In this document: positions 30,158-38,850 of the stretch, piece by piece
Layout: every line of letters begins with the position of its first letter
Numbering within the stretch: position 1 is the first letter of the stretch
From: a virus
Strand: one strand, 5' to 3'
DNA length: 55,629 bases
Virus record (IMG/VR): IMGVR_UViG_3300047471_000175
Coordinates: 1 to 55,629 of that record
The notes under the pieces: model-generated
Told to the model about the DNA's origin: nothing
Database searches by the model: none
Seen by the model: only the letters and a program-made list of their open reading frames with translations
Made by a program: the position numbers and the translations under genes

Positions 30158-30517
30158 TTAAAGCTCGCCGTCGTCTTCGGCCGGCTGGGCGCGAGTCGTA
30201 GTGCCGTTACCGTTCTTGCCAGCAGGCTTTGCGGCGGCCACAGCAGCGGCGGCGACGGCGGCCGGAGAACCGGGCTCGGCGGGCAGCTCCGTTGCCCGCA
30301 CCTCCGGTTCAATCGGCTCGGCGACACGCTCGATAACGGAGGTATCACCGTCGCCACGCTGGCGGGTCTGCCGAGGATCGGCAGTCGAGCCTTGCGCGTC
30401 CAGCACTGCCGCCTCTTGCTCGGTCAGGCTGAAAATGCGTCCCGGCAAAATGATCTGCCGAGTGATGCCGTGACCGCGCGTAATGCGGTGAACGGCAATT
30501 CTCTCCACGTTAGCCAC
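30158..30517 (-). CDS. Ala/Pro-rich protein, FI-like by position
   Basis: A 119-residue protein. The first 45 residues are beta-rich and basic (Arg-Ile-Ala-Val-His-Arg-Ile-Thr-Arg-Gly-His). A long Ala/Pro/Glu-rich disordered region follows, with Ala-Ala-Ala-Ala-Val-Ala-Ala-Ala near 90-97. In lambda-like modules the gene after the capsid protein is FI, a packaging accessory factor; I infer the same role here from position. Confidence 0.55.
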   Translation of the reverse strand: MANVERIAVHRITRGHGITRQIILPGRIFSLTEQEAAVLDAQGSTADPRQTRQRGDGDTSVIERVAEPIEPEVRATELPAEPGSPAAVAAAAVAAAKPAGKNGNGTTTRAQPAEDDGEL

Positions 30518-30552
30518 GGGTAATTCTCCCTGATTAAACGGTTGGCGGTTTT

Positions 30553-31620
30553 TTAGGCCGCCGCCGTAACCTTCAGCTTGAAGGTGTTGTTGGGGTTGGT
30601 TGGAACGTACAGCGGCGCCGACTGCGACATGGTATAGACGACGCTGGGATCATCCTCTTTCCACATCTTCGGGAAGATCGAGGCTTCCGCCAGGAAGTTC
30701 GCATCAACATCCATGATGGCGCCGAAGCAGGCGATGCCATCGAAGGCGTTGCCGATTCCGATGACGGTATCGGGATCGATGAATTCCTTGCGGGTCAGCT
30801 TGCCGTTCGAGTCGGTGTCGCTGTACCAATTCGAATAGCGCCACAAGCGGAAGCTGCCGGCAGTGCCGCCGATCTCGCCCATCGCCTGAAAATTGGACTG
30901 AAGCCCAATCGTCGAGCGTTGGAAATCCGAGGTGGAACCGCGATAGAATTGGTTCAAGAGGAACAGCACTTGCGCGTTCTTCAAGAACAGCTTCCATGCG
31001 GTCGTGCCGAAGATGAGATCGGTGATCGGCGCGTTCCCGAGAATGAACGCATCGTCCGCCAGCGTTTCGAGATCACTGAGCGGGTCCGCCGTCGTCTCCG
31101 TCCAGCGCGCGGCGCCGGTGAGGGCTGCCGTGAGGCTCGGATCGCGCAGGAAGTCGACAGTGACCAGTGGGTAATCGTCGCCCGCGATCGTCACCATGCC
31201 GTCTTTCAGGGCTTGGCACGCGAGCCAATCCCAACGGCGTTCGATCATCTCGCGCTCAAGCCGCATGTTCTGCGCGACATGAGCATCGAAACGCTGCGCC
31301 ATGCTCATCCCGCCCAACAGCGGCTCGCCGAACATGCGGGAGATCGCCTTGCTCGGGTCGACGATATGCTTGGGCTTCACATATGCGGGTTTGAAACTCC
31401 GCGCACTGAAGCCCTGCTTCCGCATGACCCTCCCCTGCACGTTCGGCGCGACGAACGGCGCGAGGCGCCGGTTGTCGATATCCAGACGTTCGAAAAGGAT
31501 CTCCTCGCGGTCACTCGTCACAACGCGAGGGAACTTGTCGCGCCAGAAACCATCCGGCAGATTGGGCACCCGTTGCTGAACGAGAATCAGCTCCTCAGTG
31601 CCGTACAGGGTAATGGACAT
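30553..31620 (-). CDS. Major capsid protein (lambda gpE-like)
   Basis: A 355-residue HK97-fold capsid protein of the lambda gpE family: Phe-Trp-Arg-Asp-Lys-Phe-Pro (about 25-31), Arg-Arg-Leu-Ala-Pro-Phe-Val-Ala-Pro (51-59), Gly-Phe-Ser-Ala-Arg-Ser-Phe-Lys-Pro-Ala-Tyr-Val-Lys-Pro (70-83), and Phe-Ile-Asp-Pro-Asp-Thr-Val. Length is close to gpE (341). It lies next to the decoration protein and the protease/scaffold, as in lambda. Hundreds of copies form the shell. Confidence 0.92.
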   Translation of the reverse strand: MSITLYGTEELILVQQRVPNLPDGFWRDKFPRVVTSDREEILFERLDIDNRRLAPFVAPNVQGRVMRKQGFSARSFKPAYVKPKHIVDPSKAISRMFGEPLLGGMSMAQRFDAHVAQNMRLEREMIERRWDWLACQALKDGMVTIAGDDYPLVTVDFLRDPSLTAALTGAARWTETTADPLSDLETLADDAFILGNAPITDLIFGTTAWKLFLKNAQVLFLLNQFYRGSTSDFQRSTIGLQSNFQAMGEIGGTAGSFRLWRYSNWYSDTDSNGKLTRKEFIDPDTVIGIGNAFDGIACFGAIMDVDANFLAEASIFPKMWKEDDPSVVYTMSQSAPLYVPTNPNNTFKLKVTAAA

Positions 31621-31662
31621 TTGGTAAACTCCCCTTTCAAAAACGTGTTGGGCGATCCTCGG

Positions 31663-32769
31663 TTAGAGGAGCTGACCGATATAGAGCCCGGTGCCGGCCA
31701 CGGCGCGGCGGCGCTGTGCCAGGGTTGCGACATCATCCGGCCAGATGAGGGCTTCGTGATTGAACACGCCGCCCTGATAGAACGGGATGTAGACGCCCGG
31801 CGTTGCAGCGGCGACCGGCTGCGCCGCAATGGCGTAAGGGCGCCGGAACGAGTCGGCCTCGGCAATGGCACCCCCGGTCAACGTCGTGCCGGAAAGCGTC
31901 GGCACGGTGTTGCTGTGCGCCAGGGTGACAAGATTGCCGGCCGCGCCCTCGGCAATGGCAGTCAGCGCCAGCACGGCACCATCTCCGCTCGCTGTGACAC
32001 CAAAATCGCCGGGGAAGGCATTGATAGTGGCCTTCAGATTTTGCGCCGACGCCGTGGCAGTGCCACCGACTTGCGCGGTGTTCGCAGTGCCGTCCGCCGC
32101 CGCCGTTGTGAACGTAACCACTGTGCCGTTGATGGTCACGGTCTGCGTATTGACCGAGACGCCGCCGAAGGTCAGCGTGCCGCTGGCATGATCGGCAGTG
32201 GCGCCGCCCATCGCCTTCGTGATCGTCATATTGTTGGTGCTTTCGGCGACGGTGATCGCGTTGCCCGCCGAACCCTCGACGATCGCGTGCAATGTCACGA
32301 TGAGTCCGGTTGTGTCGACCGTGGCAGTGACGCCGGTTCCGGCGAGAGGCGCAGTGCCGTAAGTCGGGAACAGCGTGCTCGAATTGGTGCCGTCCGGTGT
32401 GCCGTTGATCAGCGCAACGAGATTGGCGACCGTGCCGACATCATCCACAGTGCTGATCTGCACGTCGGCCGCATCAGTGGGCGCGGTTTCGAAGGTGATC
32501 GCGACACCGTTGATCGTCACGGTATCCTGATCGGTGGGCTGGCCGGTGAAGGTAAGCTCGGCTGTCGAATGCTCCGAAGTAGCGGCCCAAGGAATCAGCT
32601 TCCCGTCGTCATCGTAGGTGAGAAGCTGGAATTGCTTGATTGCCACGCCATCGGCGACTTGCGCCTGCCCGGTAACGATGTCGTCTTCGCCGGCCAAGAG
32701 ATCGAACTGATCGAAGCGGCCGGCAATGTCGACACCCTTCGCCAGAAGCGCGGGATAGGAAGCGGTCAT
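31663..32769 (-). CDS. Head decoration protein (gpD-like) with inserted beta domains
   Basis: A 368-residue protein in the lambda gpD position. The N-terminal about 65 residues (Asp-Ile-Val-Thr-Gly-Gln-Ala, Leu-Thr-Tyr-Asp-Asp-Asp-Gly-Lys-Leu-Ile-Pro-Trp-Ala) and the last about 65 (Pro-Tyr-Ala-Ile-Ala-Ala, Phe-Asn-His-Glu-Ala-Leu-Ile-Trp-Pro) match a single gpD-type protein, normally about 110 residues. Two Thr/Val/Gly-rich repeats of about 100 residues, each starting Leu-Thr-Phe and containing Thr-Val-Thr-Ile-Asn-Gly, are inserted between them. These probably project from the capsid surface. Confidence 0.82.
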   Translation of the reverse strand: MTASYPALLAKGVDIAGRFDQFDLLAGEDDIVTGQAQVADGVAIKQFQLLTYDDDGKLIPWAATSEHSTAELTFTGQPTDQDTVTINGVAITFETAPTDAADVQISTVDDVGTVANLVALINGTPDGTNSSTLFPTYGTAPLAGTGVTATVDTTGLIVTLHAIVEGSAGNAITVAESTNNMTITKAMGGATADHASGTLTFGGVSVNTQTVTINGTVVTFTTAAADGTANTAQVGGTATASAQNLKATINAFPGDFGVTASGDGAVLALTAIAEGAAGNLVTLAHSNTVPTLSGTTLTGGAIAEADSFRRPYAIAAQPVAAATPGVYIPFYQGGVFNHEALIWPDDVATLAQRRRAVAGTGLYIGQLL

Positions 32770-32806
32770 TGTGAAACTCCTCTTGAGAAAAACGATTTGA
32801 CGGGAG

Positions 32807-33286
32807 TTACGCCGCCCGGTTCGGCTGCTTCAGCTCGATAACTTGCCCGGTGGCTGCGCCGTAGGAATGGAGGATGCGCTGCGCCCGCACTGCCGGCGTG
32901 TCATCCTCGCCGCCGACGCCCGCCGCGCCCGTGCCGGCATCCGGCTTGATGCGCGGATTGCCGGTGGCGTCCATCGCCGCCTCGAATCCGCTCGGACGTT
33001 GCTCGGTTGTGGCGTTCGGATCGGGCGCGGCTTCCGTCTTGGGCGCCGCCGCCAGGATGCCTTTCGCCATGTCAACCGAGAGATCGGTGTCGCTGGCGAG
33101 ATGATTGGCAAGCGCCTCGCGGCCCCTCGCCTCATCGCAATTGCGGATGCCCGCCTGCCGGGTGCGCTCGGTGCTCTGCGCTGTCGCAGTCGCCTCGGCG
33201 ACTATCTGAACGATATCCGCCCGTGTCAACGGTGCCGCAGCCGCAGCAACCGGCTCGGCATTGGTGTTCGCTTCCTTGGTTGTCAT
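32807..33286 (-). CDS. Nested scaffolding protein (lambda Nu3-like)
   Basis: An in-frame start within the protease gene: ATG at 33286 (Met300) preceded by AGAGG at a suitable distance. The resulting 159-residue product would contain the helical, Ala/Pro-rich C-terminal domain (Leu-Thr-Arg-Ala-Asp-Ile-Val-Gln-Ile-Val-Ala-Glu-Ala). In lambda, gpNu3 arises in just this way within gene C and acts as capsid scaffold. Supported by the ribosome site, composition and precedent; separate expression is inferred. Confidence 0.65.
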   Translation of the reverse strand: MTTKEANTNAEPVAAAAAPLTRADIVQIVAEATATAQSTERTRQAGIRNCDEARGREALANHLASDTDLSVDMAKGILAAAPKTEAAPDPNATTEQRPSGFEAAMDATGNPRIKPDAGTGAAGVGGEDDTPAVRAQRILHSYGAATGQVIELKQPNRAA

Positions 33287-34183
33287 CTCGTTATCCTCTG
33301 CTTCTGCGTCACTGGTGATTTCGTTGAAGAAAGTCGCAACCGCCTCGGCGGGTGTTTCGATCGCGTCGATAAGACCGTTATCAAGAGCCTCGGGAGGCAG
33401 AAAGCAACCGGCTTCCGTTGCCCTTACGTCATCTTCTGACATGCCGCGATGACGGGCGACAGCTTCAACAAACAGCCCGTAATGATAATCAACGTCGCGC
33501 TGTATAGTCGCCTTTGCGCGAGCTGACAAGCGTTCATACGGATTGCCATCTGTCTTCTCAGCACCGGCCGAGATGAAAGTTACTTTCACTCCATCCGAAT
33601 TCAGCATGTCGCTGTAATCGATATGCATCGAAACGCAGCCAATGCTACCGACTCCACCGGAGGGAGTGACAACAACCTTGTCACAAGCGGAAGCCAGGAA
33701 ATAGGCGGCCGAATAACAGCGGGCATCAACCACGGCAATGCTCGGCTTCTCGGCGCGTCCGTCGAAAATCTCTTGCGCCAGCTCGGCACAGCCCGAGGCG
33801 AGCCCGCCCTGCGAATTCACATCGTAGGCGATCAGCTTCACGTCCGGGTCCGCCAGGGCCGCCGCTCGCTGCGACCGGATGAAGTTGTATCCGGTCGCGT
33901 AAGAACAGCTCCACGACAGCCGGTTGATCAGCAGCCCGTGAATGGGGATGATCGCCACTCCATCGGAATAGGCAAAGCACTTCCCTCCCGGCTCGGAATC
34001 CATCATCCCGTATGAGGAGAGGATATCCGCTCGGCGCGTCTCGAATTGGGCGCGCTGATCGGCGAGGTTCGCCGCCGCGATCTCACGCAAATCTGCGTTG
34101 AGATCGAGCCCGTCGACCGCGACATAAGAGCCGCGATGATGGAACCGGGATGCGATATCCCGAGCGAGATGAGTCATGCTCAT
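32807..34183 (-). CDS. S49-family capsid maturation protease
   Basis: A 458-residue serine protease related to lambda gpC and SppA. Residues about 70-290 are the S49 domain: Ile-Pro-Ile-His-Gly (79-83), Tyr-Asp-Val-Asn-Ser-Gln-Gly-Gly (120-127), and Cys-Tyr-Ser-Ala-Ala-Tyr (156-161) with the likely nucleophile Ser158. A Lys in the following Gly-Val-Lys-Val or Ala-Glu-Lys-Thr segment (200-209) would be the base. Residues from about 300 form an Ala/Gln-rich scaffold domain, which can also be made alone (32807-33286). It starts in an ATGA overlap with a 30-codon gene. Confidence 0.88.
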   Translation of the reverse strand: MSMTHLARDIASRFHHRGSYVAVDGLDLNADLREIAAANLADQRAQFETRRADILSSYGMMDSEPGGKCFAYSDGVAIIPIHGLLINRLSWSCSYATGYNFIRSQRAAALADPDVKLIAYDVNSQGGLASGCAELAQEIFDGRAEKPSIAVVDARCYSAAYFLASACDKVVVTPSGGVGSIGCVSMHIDYSDMLNSDGVKVTFISAGAEKTDGNPYERLSARAKATIQRDVDYHYGLFVEAVARHRGMSEDDVRATEAGCFLPPEALDNGLIDAIETPAEAVATFFNEITSDAEAEDNEMTTKEANTNAEPVAAAAAPLTRADIVQIVAEATATAQSTERTRQAGIRNCDEARGREALANHLASDTDLSVDMAKGILAAAPKTEAAPDPNATTEQRPSGFEAAMDATGNPRIKPDAGTGAAGVGGEDDTPAVRAQRILHSYGAATGQVIELKQPNRAA

Positions 34184-34272
34184 GTGAACAACACCGTCAC
34201 GGGATCTTGGCCGTTAAGCCAAGCCCAACCGAGCTTGTTGATTCCGAAGATAAGGGCGACTCCGGTGATCAT
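34180..34272 (-). CDS. 30-residue hydrophobic peptide between portal and protease
   Basis: A 30-codon frame begins in an ATGA overlap with the portal stop (34269-34272) and ends in an ATGA overlap with the protease start (34180-34183). The peptide is largely hydrophobic (Ile-Thr-Gly-Val-Ala-Leu-Ile-Phe-Gly-Ile, then Leu-Gly-Trp-Ala-Trp-Leu). Double coupling and good composition suggest real translation, either for the peptide itself or to carry ribosomes from portal to protease. Confidence 0.6.
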   Translation of the reverse strand: MITGVALIFGINKLGWAWLNGQDPVTVLFT

Positions 34273-35978
34273 GCCGCTTGTCCCTGTGCCGGTGCATCGG
34301 CCGTCGCGCCTTGGGTATCGCCCTCGGCTGTCGGCTTGACGGTGCCAAGATCGAACGTGATATCGTAGCTCTTCGCGAGCTTGTCTTCCCTGGCGCGCTG
34401 CCGGAAGACGGCGCGATAGTCGCCGCCCTGGCGCGCGATCTCATTCTCCCAAGTCGAGAGGCCGCCAGCGATCCGGAGGAGCGCGGCTTGCGTCTCTTTC
34501 AGCTCATCAATCTGACCGCGCCCGGCGCCAACCCAGGCGCAATTGAAAAGAGCTTCCTTGACGATCGAATCCGTATAGCCGTTCGAATAGAGAATTCGAT
34601 AGTCGTAATTGCGCGGGAGCGGTAGGAGTCCCTTGTTCAGAATTTCCTCGGCATAGAGCTGGAAAACCTCAGTGGCAAAACGATCCGCAACAAACTTTTT
34701 GCGGCCCGCCATATGCCTCTGCGTCTTCAGCATCGAAGCTTTTCCGGACGAATAGTTCGTCTTGGAAAAATCGTTCGCCAGCTCCTCATATGAAATGTTG
34801 AGGCCGGCCGCGACATGGCGCAGCAACGAAACCTCGAATTCCGTGCCGATGCCGCCCGGCGTTCCTAGCGGCTTCATGTTCAGCTTAGTTCCGGGATAGA
34901 GGTGAGGCATCTTCGCGCCGTCCACCGAAACATTTTGCGAGTTGGACATATAGGACTGCAACCCGTGCAGCCATGTACCAACGAAATTCATAAATCCCTC
35001 GGAAGGGTCCGCCGAGGTATGTGAGCCCATCGCGGCAGCGACAACCTCGCTCGGCAATTCCGATTCAATCGTCGCCGCATAGCTCGCATTGATCACGGCG
35101 TTCTGCAAAACGATATCCTGAAATTTCTTCGTCATCCGCATTTGCTTCAGCACTGCGGTCAATTCCGAAATCCCGCGATTTTGGCTCGGCTGAATTGTAT
35201 CCTTGATATGAATCATCATGTGGCGGCCCCACGGCTTTTCAACCGGAATGCGCGTCCATGAGAAGGGGAAATTGCCTTGGTAAAACTCTGTTGGGTAAGC
35301 GTCCCGGATGTGATAGGCGATCGGCTTTCCCCACGTCGAGTCCAGCTCGATACCGTTCCGCAGCGTTGCGGTGTCGACCTGATTGAGTGGGTTTGACAAT
35401 CGCATCGGCGAAATCATTTGTACCGCCGTATTGAACGGGCGGCCCACCTCTCGTATCCATTGCGGAGGCGCAACGACTTCGCCCGTATAGACAAAGCCGG
35501 CAATAGCCAGCCGAACAAGCCCGGTGAAGGTGTGGTTGCGCGCGGCATCGAACCAACATGAATGCGATTCGGCCATCAGGTTGAAAGTCTCTTCCAACGC
35601 AAGCTGAAACTCTTCCGCCCACGTCTCGTCAAAGGTCCGGGAAAGGTAACTCTGAAGAACAACGAAATTCGGCTGAGAATTTAACCGGAATTGAGTGCCA
35701 ACAATACTGTCTCGATTGATATCAACGATGCCTTGGCCGTAGCCATCATTTGTGACTACATCACGGCCACGGGCATCCGTCTCTATTTTGGCGCCGAATA
35801 GTCCGTTGAGCCCGTTGACTATTTGATCGGGCGACAGCCGGGAGGGATTCCAGCTCGCCAGCTCGCGGCTCATCCGATCGGCGCCCTCAAGAGCCCCGCC
35901 CATGGCCGCAACACTCGGTTTGCTTGTCTCAAGCGTAGCGAGCTGCCGATGCGATCGATTTCGGTTGCGCCGAGACAT
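34269..35978 (-). CDS. Portal protein (lambda gpB-like)
   Basis: A 569-residue portal protein. The basic N-terminus is followed by a conserved portal pattern: Asn-Asp-Gly-Tyr-Gly-Gln-Gly (about 75-81), Asp-Ile-Asn-Arg-Asp-Ser-Ile-Val-Gly (85-93), Phe-Arg-Leu-Asn-Ser, Tyr-Thr-Gly-Glu-Val-Val and, near 410, Ser-Lys-Thr-Asn-Tyr-Ser-Ser-Gly-Lys-Ala-Ser-Met, which lambda-type portals share. The C-terminus is Ala/Gln-rich. It forms the dodecameric ring through which DNA is packaged. The start overlaps the gpW stop (TGATG). Confidence 0.92.
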   Translation of the reverse strand: MSRRNRNRSHRQLATLETSKPSVAAMGGALEGADRMSRELASWNPSRLSPDQIVNGLNGLFGAKIETDARGRDVVTNDGYGQGIVDINRDSIVGTQFRLNSQPNFVVLQSYLSRTFDETWAEEFQLALEETFNLMAESHSCWFDAARNHTFTGLVRLAIAGFVYTGEVVAPPQWIREVGRPFNTAVQMISPMRLSNPLNQVDTATLRNGIELDSTWGKPIAYHIRDAYPTEFYQGNFPFSWTRIPVEKPWGRHMMIHIKDTIQPSQNRGISELTAVLKQMRMTKKFQDIVLQNAVINASYAATIESELPSEVVAAAMGSHTSADPSEGFMNFVGTWLHGLQSYMSNSQNVSVDGAKMPHLYPGTKLNMKPLGTPGGIGTEFEVSLLRHVAAGLNISYEELANDFSKTNYSSGKASMLKTQRHMAGRKKFVADRFATEVFQLYAEEILNKGLLPLPRNYDYRILYSNGYTDSIVKEALFNCAWVGAGRGQIDELKETQAALLRIAGGLSTWENEIARQGGDYRAVFRQRAREDKLAKSYDITFDLGTVKPTAEGDTQGATADAPAQGQAA

Positions 35979-36244
35979 CAGAAACTAAACCTTATCGGCC
36001 GAGTGAGCGGCATTACTTTGCCTGGATTGATACAGGCATCGTATTGCGTTTGCAGCACTGCGATCTGTTGGGTAAGTTCCTGAAGATTAGACGGCTTATA
36101 CTCGACACGGGAACGGAAGGCGTCGACAATGACAACCACTTGTTCGCCGGCTACGAGACGATCGTAGGCGCGATTGGCGGCATCGAGCCGGGCTTTTAGT
36201 TCCGAACAATCAGGCAAGAGCTTCCCCCAAAGCTGCGAAGTCAT
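35978..36244 (-). CDS. gpW-like head-tail joining protein
   Basis: An 88-residue protein of the lambda gpW type: Leu-Asp-Ala-Ala-Asn-Arg-Ala-Tyr-Asp-Arg-Leu-Val-Ala-Gly, then Arg-Val-Glu-Tyr, Ser-Asn-Leu-Gln-Glu-Leu-Thr-Gln-Gln-Ile. It binds below the portal and completes the head. Its place between terminase large subunit and portal is the classical order. ATG 36244 overlaps the terminase end by 35 bases; a TTG at 36214 preceded by GGGGGAAG is an alternative start giving a protein nearer gpW size (68). Confidence 0.85.
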   Translation of the reverse strand: MTSQLWGKLLPDCSELKARLDAANRAYDRLVAGEQVVVIVDAFRSRVEYKPSNLQELTQQIAVLQTQYDACINPGKVMPLTRPIRFSF

Positions 36245-38315
36245 ATGTCTTTCGTGAAGCTGATGTCAATGGCCCTTGTTTTCCGCGCTCAACTATCAAG
36301 GGATTCCTATCCCATTCTGCGGCCCATATGGGCGGCTCGCTCCAATCAATATGCTCGACTCGTAGGAGCTGGCTGGCACAAACCCCTAGCGTGTAATACA
36401 ACAAATCCCATGCTTCGTTCCGGGTGCCTTGCGTGTTTACCCAGCCTTTCTCCGTGCGCCTCTCGCTGCAAAGTTCCTTGAAGAACCAGCCCGGCAGCCA
36501 ATCCGGGAACCGGATCATACCCTTCCCCGGTGACACGGCATCGAGGCGATTGGACAAAGAGTCTTTCAGTATATTCGAGTTGAGGAAAAGAACCGGCACA
36601 TCTCCCCGAGCTGCCGAAAGCTTATCTTTGCGTTTCTGATCAGGGAAATCAACATAGGTTCGTGGAGCATTAGGAACAGAGCCGCCCTTTACTAAATGGA
36701 ATCGGCTCGCCAAGCCCCGACGTTTTATGGAACGATAGAATTCATAAGCGTTTGTAGTAACGCCCTCGCGTCCGCCGGAGTCGCAGACCGTCATTTTAAT
36801 AGACATCTCGCGAGGAGAGTTATCGCCCAAGGAATATCGTTTGTTCATAACTTCCGTAATCAGCAGCTCCCAATCCTCTTGACTTGTCGCAGGCTTTACC
36901 CAAAGCCGATCATTGTCCGCATCAAATCTGTTTGACTTTATGATCGAGAATCTGTCAATTATAGTTACATCATATGGTACTCCGGGACCGATTCCGTGAA
37001 CCTGAACGACGAAAGCATTCTTCTGCACGTCGACCGCCGCGACAAGAAAGCGCACGCCGGGCGGGACATGCAGTTCGGGTAGCGGCTCGGCACGCGCCTG
37101 AAGAATCTCGGGCAACCGTTCAAGCTCTTCGGATTTCGGTCGATAAGGCTCACCGAGATCGTTATTATAGAACTGGCGAAGCGCCTCTTCGCTCGCAGTG
37201 TTCTCATACTCGCGGGTCGCGTTGATAAACTTCGCGACCAGCTCGGGCCAAGTCTGAAAGCCGGCCGCCACACCGTTGAGCCAGAACGTCGCCATATTCG
37301 TGCGGGGCGAATCCCCGATTATTTTGCTGTTCCGAATGCTCTGACCATCTTTCAGCCAAACCCCGTATTCCTGCATTGACGGGCGCTCGCTCGGCTTGAT
37401 CTTCTCCCCGCAAATCGGGCAGATCATCCGGACGGTATCAGCCGCGTCCATGACGTTCTCTTTGTCATCCCATTTAAGGTGCGTGAATTTCCCTTCGAAA
37501 TACTCCCCGCAATGCCAGCACGGCCAATACCAGCGGCGCCGATCGCCACGATTGTAGAGGGCCAGGATGCCGGTTGTCGGCGGGGCTTGGTGAGGGCTTT
37601 CAGCAATCCATCGCGTATCGGTTACAGCTCGCGACGGCGATGATTCAGCCACGGTCATTGCCAAGGAACCAAATGTGGTTGTCCGCATATATGCGAGATC
37701 GAATGGGGAACCTTCGTCGCCGACATTATCCGGCATCCGATCGTAATCGGTAAGAGCAATGCGGCCGACCGGCTTGCCGGCCATTTCGCTGACTGTCGGC
37801 CATGACAGGGTTAAGATCATGCCCGAGTTGTAAATCTTGTTTTGCTTGTTATCGCCTGTCTTGGTTTTCAGCAACCGGGAACGCATCTCGGGACTGTTGA
37901 AGTTCAACCGATCGATACGCCGGATGGAGAAGTCGCGCGCCGCTTGCTGCGTCGGGCCATACAAGATCATGTCCATAGGATCTTGAATGACCGTGTAGGC
38001 GATATAATTGACGCACAAGCCCTCGGTCTTACCACTCTGCGCCGGGCCACAGAAGACGATGGCGGACAGCTCCCGGCTGGCAAGTAGGTTTTGCGGCTCG
38101 ACCATATATGGGGTTTTCTCGCGGCTCCAATGATCGCTCTGAGCCCCGAGCCGCTTGATCATCACATATTTTTCGGCTACGTCCGTAACCGTGAACCGAT
38201 CAGGTTTCTTGAATACCTCCGCAGCCGCAATGAATATCTCGCCAACCGTCTTAAAGCGGCTCGTCTCCCTCGGCAATAGATCGGGATCGAGATCCATCAG
38301 GTTTTCGGAAATCAT
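36210..38315 (-). CDS. Terminase large subunit (lambda gpA-like)
   Basis: A 701-residue motor-nuclease. The ATPase domain has Cys-Gly-Pro-Ala-Gln-Ser-Gly-Lys-Thr (Walker A, about 89-97) and an Asp-Tyr-Asp-Arg segment at the Walker B position. A Cys-Trp-His-Cys / Cys-Pro-Ile-Cys zinc pair follows, and the nuclease domain has Ala-Ala-Val-Asp-Val-Gln near 400 with conserved acidic residues. Relation to gpA predicts cos-type packaging with cohesive ends. The start is uncertain: a TTG at 38342 and ATG codons at 38315 and 38297 all lie in frame inside the small-subunit gene. I chose 38315. Confidence 0.92.
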   Translation of the reverse strand: MISENLMDLDPDLLPRETSRFKTVGEIFIAAAEVFKKPDRFTVTDVAEKYVMIKRLGAQSDHWSREKTPYMVEPQNLLASRELSAIVFCGPAQSGKTEGLCVNYIAYTVIQDPMDMILYGPTQQAARDFSIRRIDRLNFNSPEMRSRLLKTKTGDNKQNKIYNSGMILTLSWPTVSEMAGKPVGRIALTDYDRMPDNVGDEGSPFDLAYMRTTTFGSLAMTVAESSPSRAVTDTRWIAESPHQAPPTTGILALYNRGDRRRWYWPCWHCGEYFEGKFTHLKWDDKENVMDAADTVRMICPICGEKIKPSERPSMQEYGVWLKDGQSIRNSKIIGDSPRTNMATFWLNGVAAGFQTWPELVAKFINATREYENTASEEALRQFYNNDLGEPYRPKSEELERLPEILQARAEPLPELHVPPGVRFLVAAVDVQKNAFVVQVHGIGPGVPYDVTIIDRFSIIKSNRFDADNDRLWVKPATSQEDWELLITEVMNKRYSLGDNSPREMSIKMTVCDSGGREGVTTNAYEFYRSIKRRGLASRFHLVKGGSVPNAPRTYVDFPDQKRKDKLSAARGDVPVLFLNSNILKDSLSNRLDAVSPGKGMIRFPDWLPGWFFKELCSERRTEKGWVNTQGTRNEAWDLLYYTLGVCASQLLRVEHIDWSEPPIWAAEWDRNPLIVERGKQGPLTSASRKTYDFAALGEALA

Positions 38316-38844
38316 CGATAAGTCGGACACGGGCAGCCTCAAGAGCTGTATCTATGATCCGCTGCACGGCGCTAACTTGTGCATCGGTGATCTCAGTGTC
38401 AGCACGAAGTTGGTCCGGAATCAACAACAAACTCATCCGCAAGGATTGAAACGCATCCGAGGCCGCCTGTAGGATGTCTGGTGTAAGCCACATTTCTCCT
38501 ACTTGTTCGCGATATTTAACTCGCGTCAGCATCCCATCCCAAAACAATTTGTTCAACAGCGCCGGGAGGTTTTTCGGGTTGAGTTTCCCCAAATAATCGA
38601 TGATCATCTCTTCGGTCACAGGAATCTTGACCAGCCGAGGCGCCGCATCCGCGATGCGGTAAAGAGGATTGCCCTGGCGGCCGATGCCCACCGACCGGAC
38701 GCCTCCGAGGCGAATAGCTACGTCGTTAGCGCGGATGCCAAATATCACGCCGAGCTGATTGACGGAAACTCCGTCATAGATCATGGCTCGGCTTTCGGCA
38801 TCAAGATTGCCGCGCTCCGATATCTTGAGAGCTGGTGTTGCCAT
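38251..38844 (-). CDS. Terminase small subunit-like protein (DUF1441/Nu1 type)
   Basis: A 197-residue protein. The N-terminal 55 residues contain a winged helix-turn-helix: Val-Ser-Val-Asn-Gln-Leu-Gly-Val-Ile-Phe-Gly-Ile (about 27-38). A helical C-terminal region includes Phe-Trp-Asp-Gly-Met-Leu-Thr-Arg-Val. I associate this with DUF1441, found just before lambda-type large subunits, where it should recognise the cos site. It overlaps the large subunit by 65 bases. Confidence 0.82.
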   Translation of the reverse strand: MATPALKISERGNLDAESRAMIYDGVSVNQLGVIFGIRANDVAIRLGGVRSVGIGRQGNPLYRIADAAPRLVKIPVTEEMIIDYLGKLNPKNLPALLNKLFWDGMLTRVKYREQVGEMWLTPDILQAASDAFQSLRMSLLLIPDQLRADTEITDAQVSAVQRIIDTALEAARVRLIDDFRKPDGSRSRSIAEGDEPL

Positions 38845-38850
38845 TGTAGA

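Noticed and set aside
29597-30523. 308-residue open frame on the + strand
   Set aside because: Antisense to head-tail genes with conserved order; low-quality composition.
30919-32841. 640-residue open frame on the + strand
   Set aside because: Antisense to the capsid, decoration and protease genes, which are clearly recognised; Arg/Gly/Asp-rich shadow composition.
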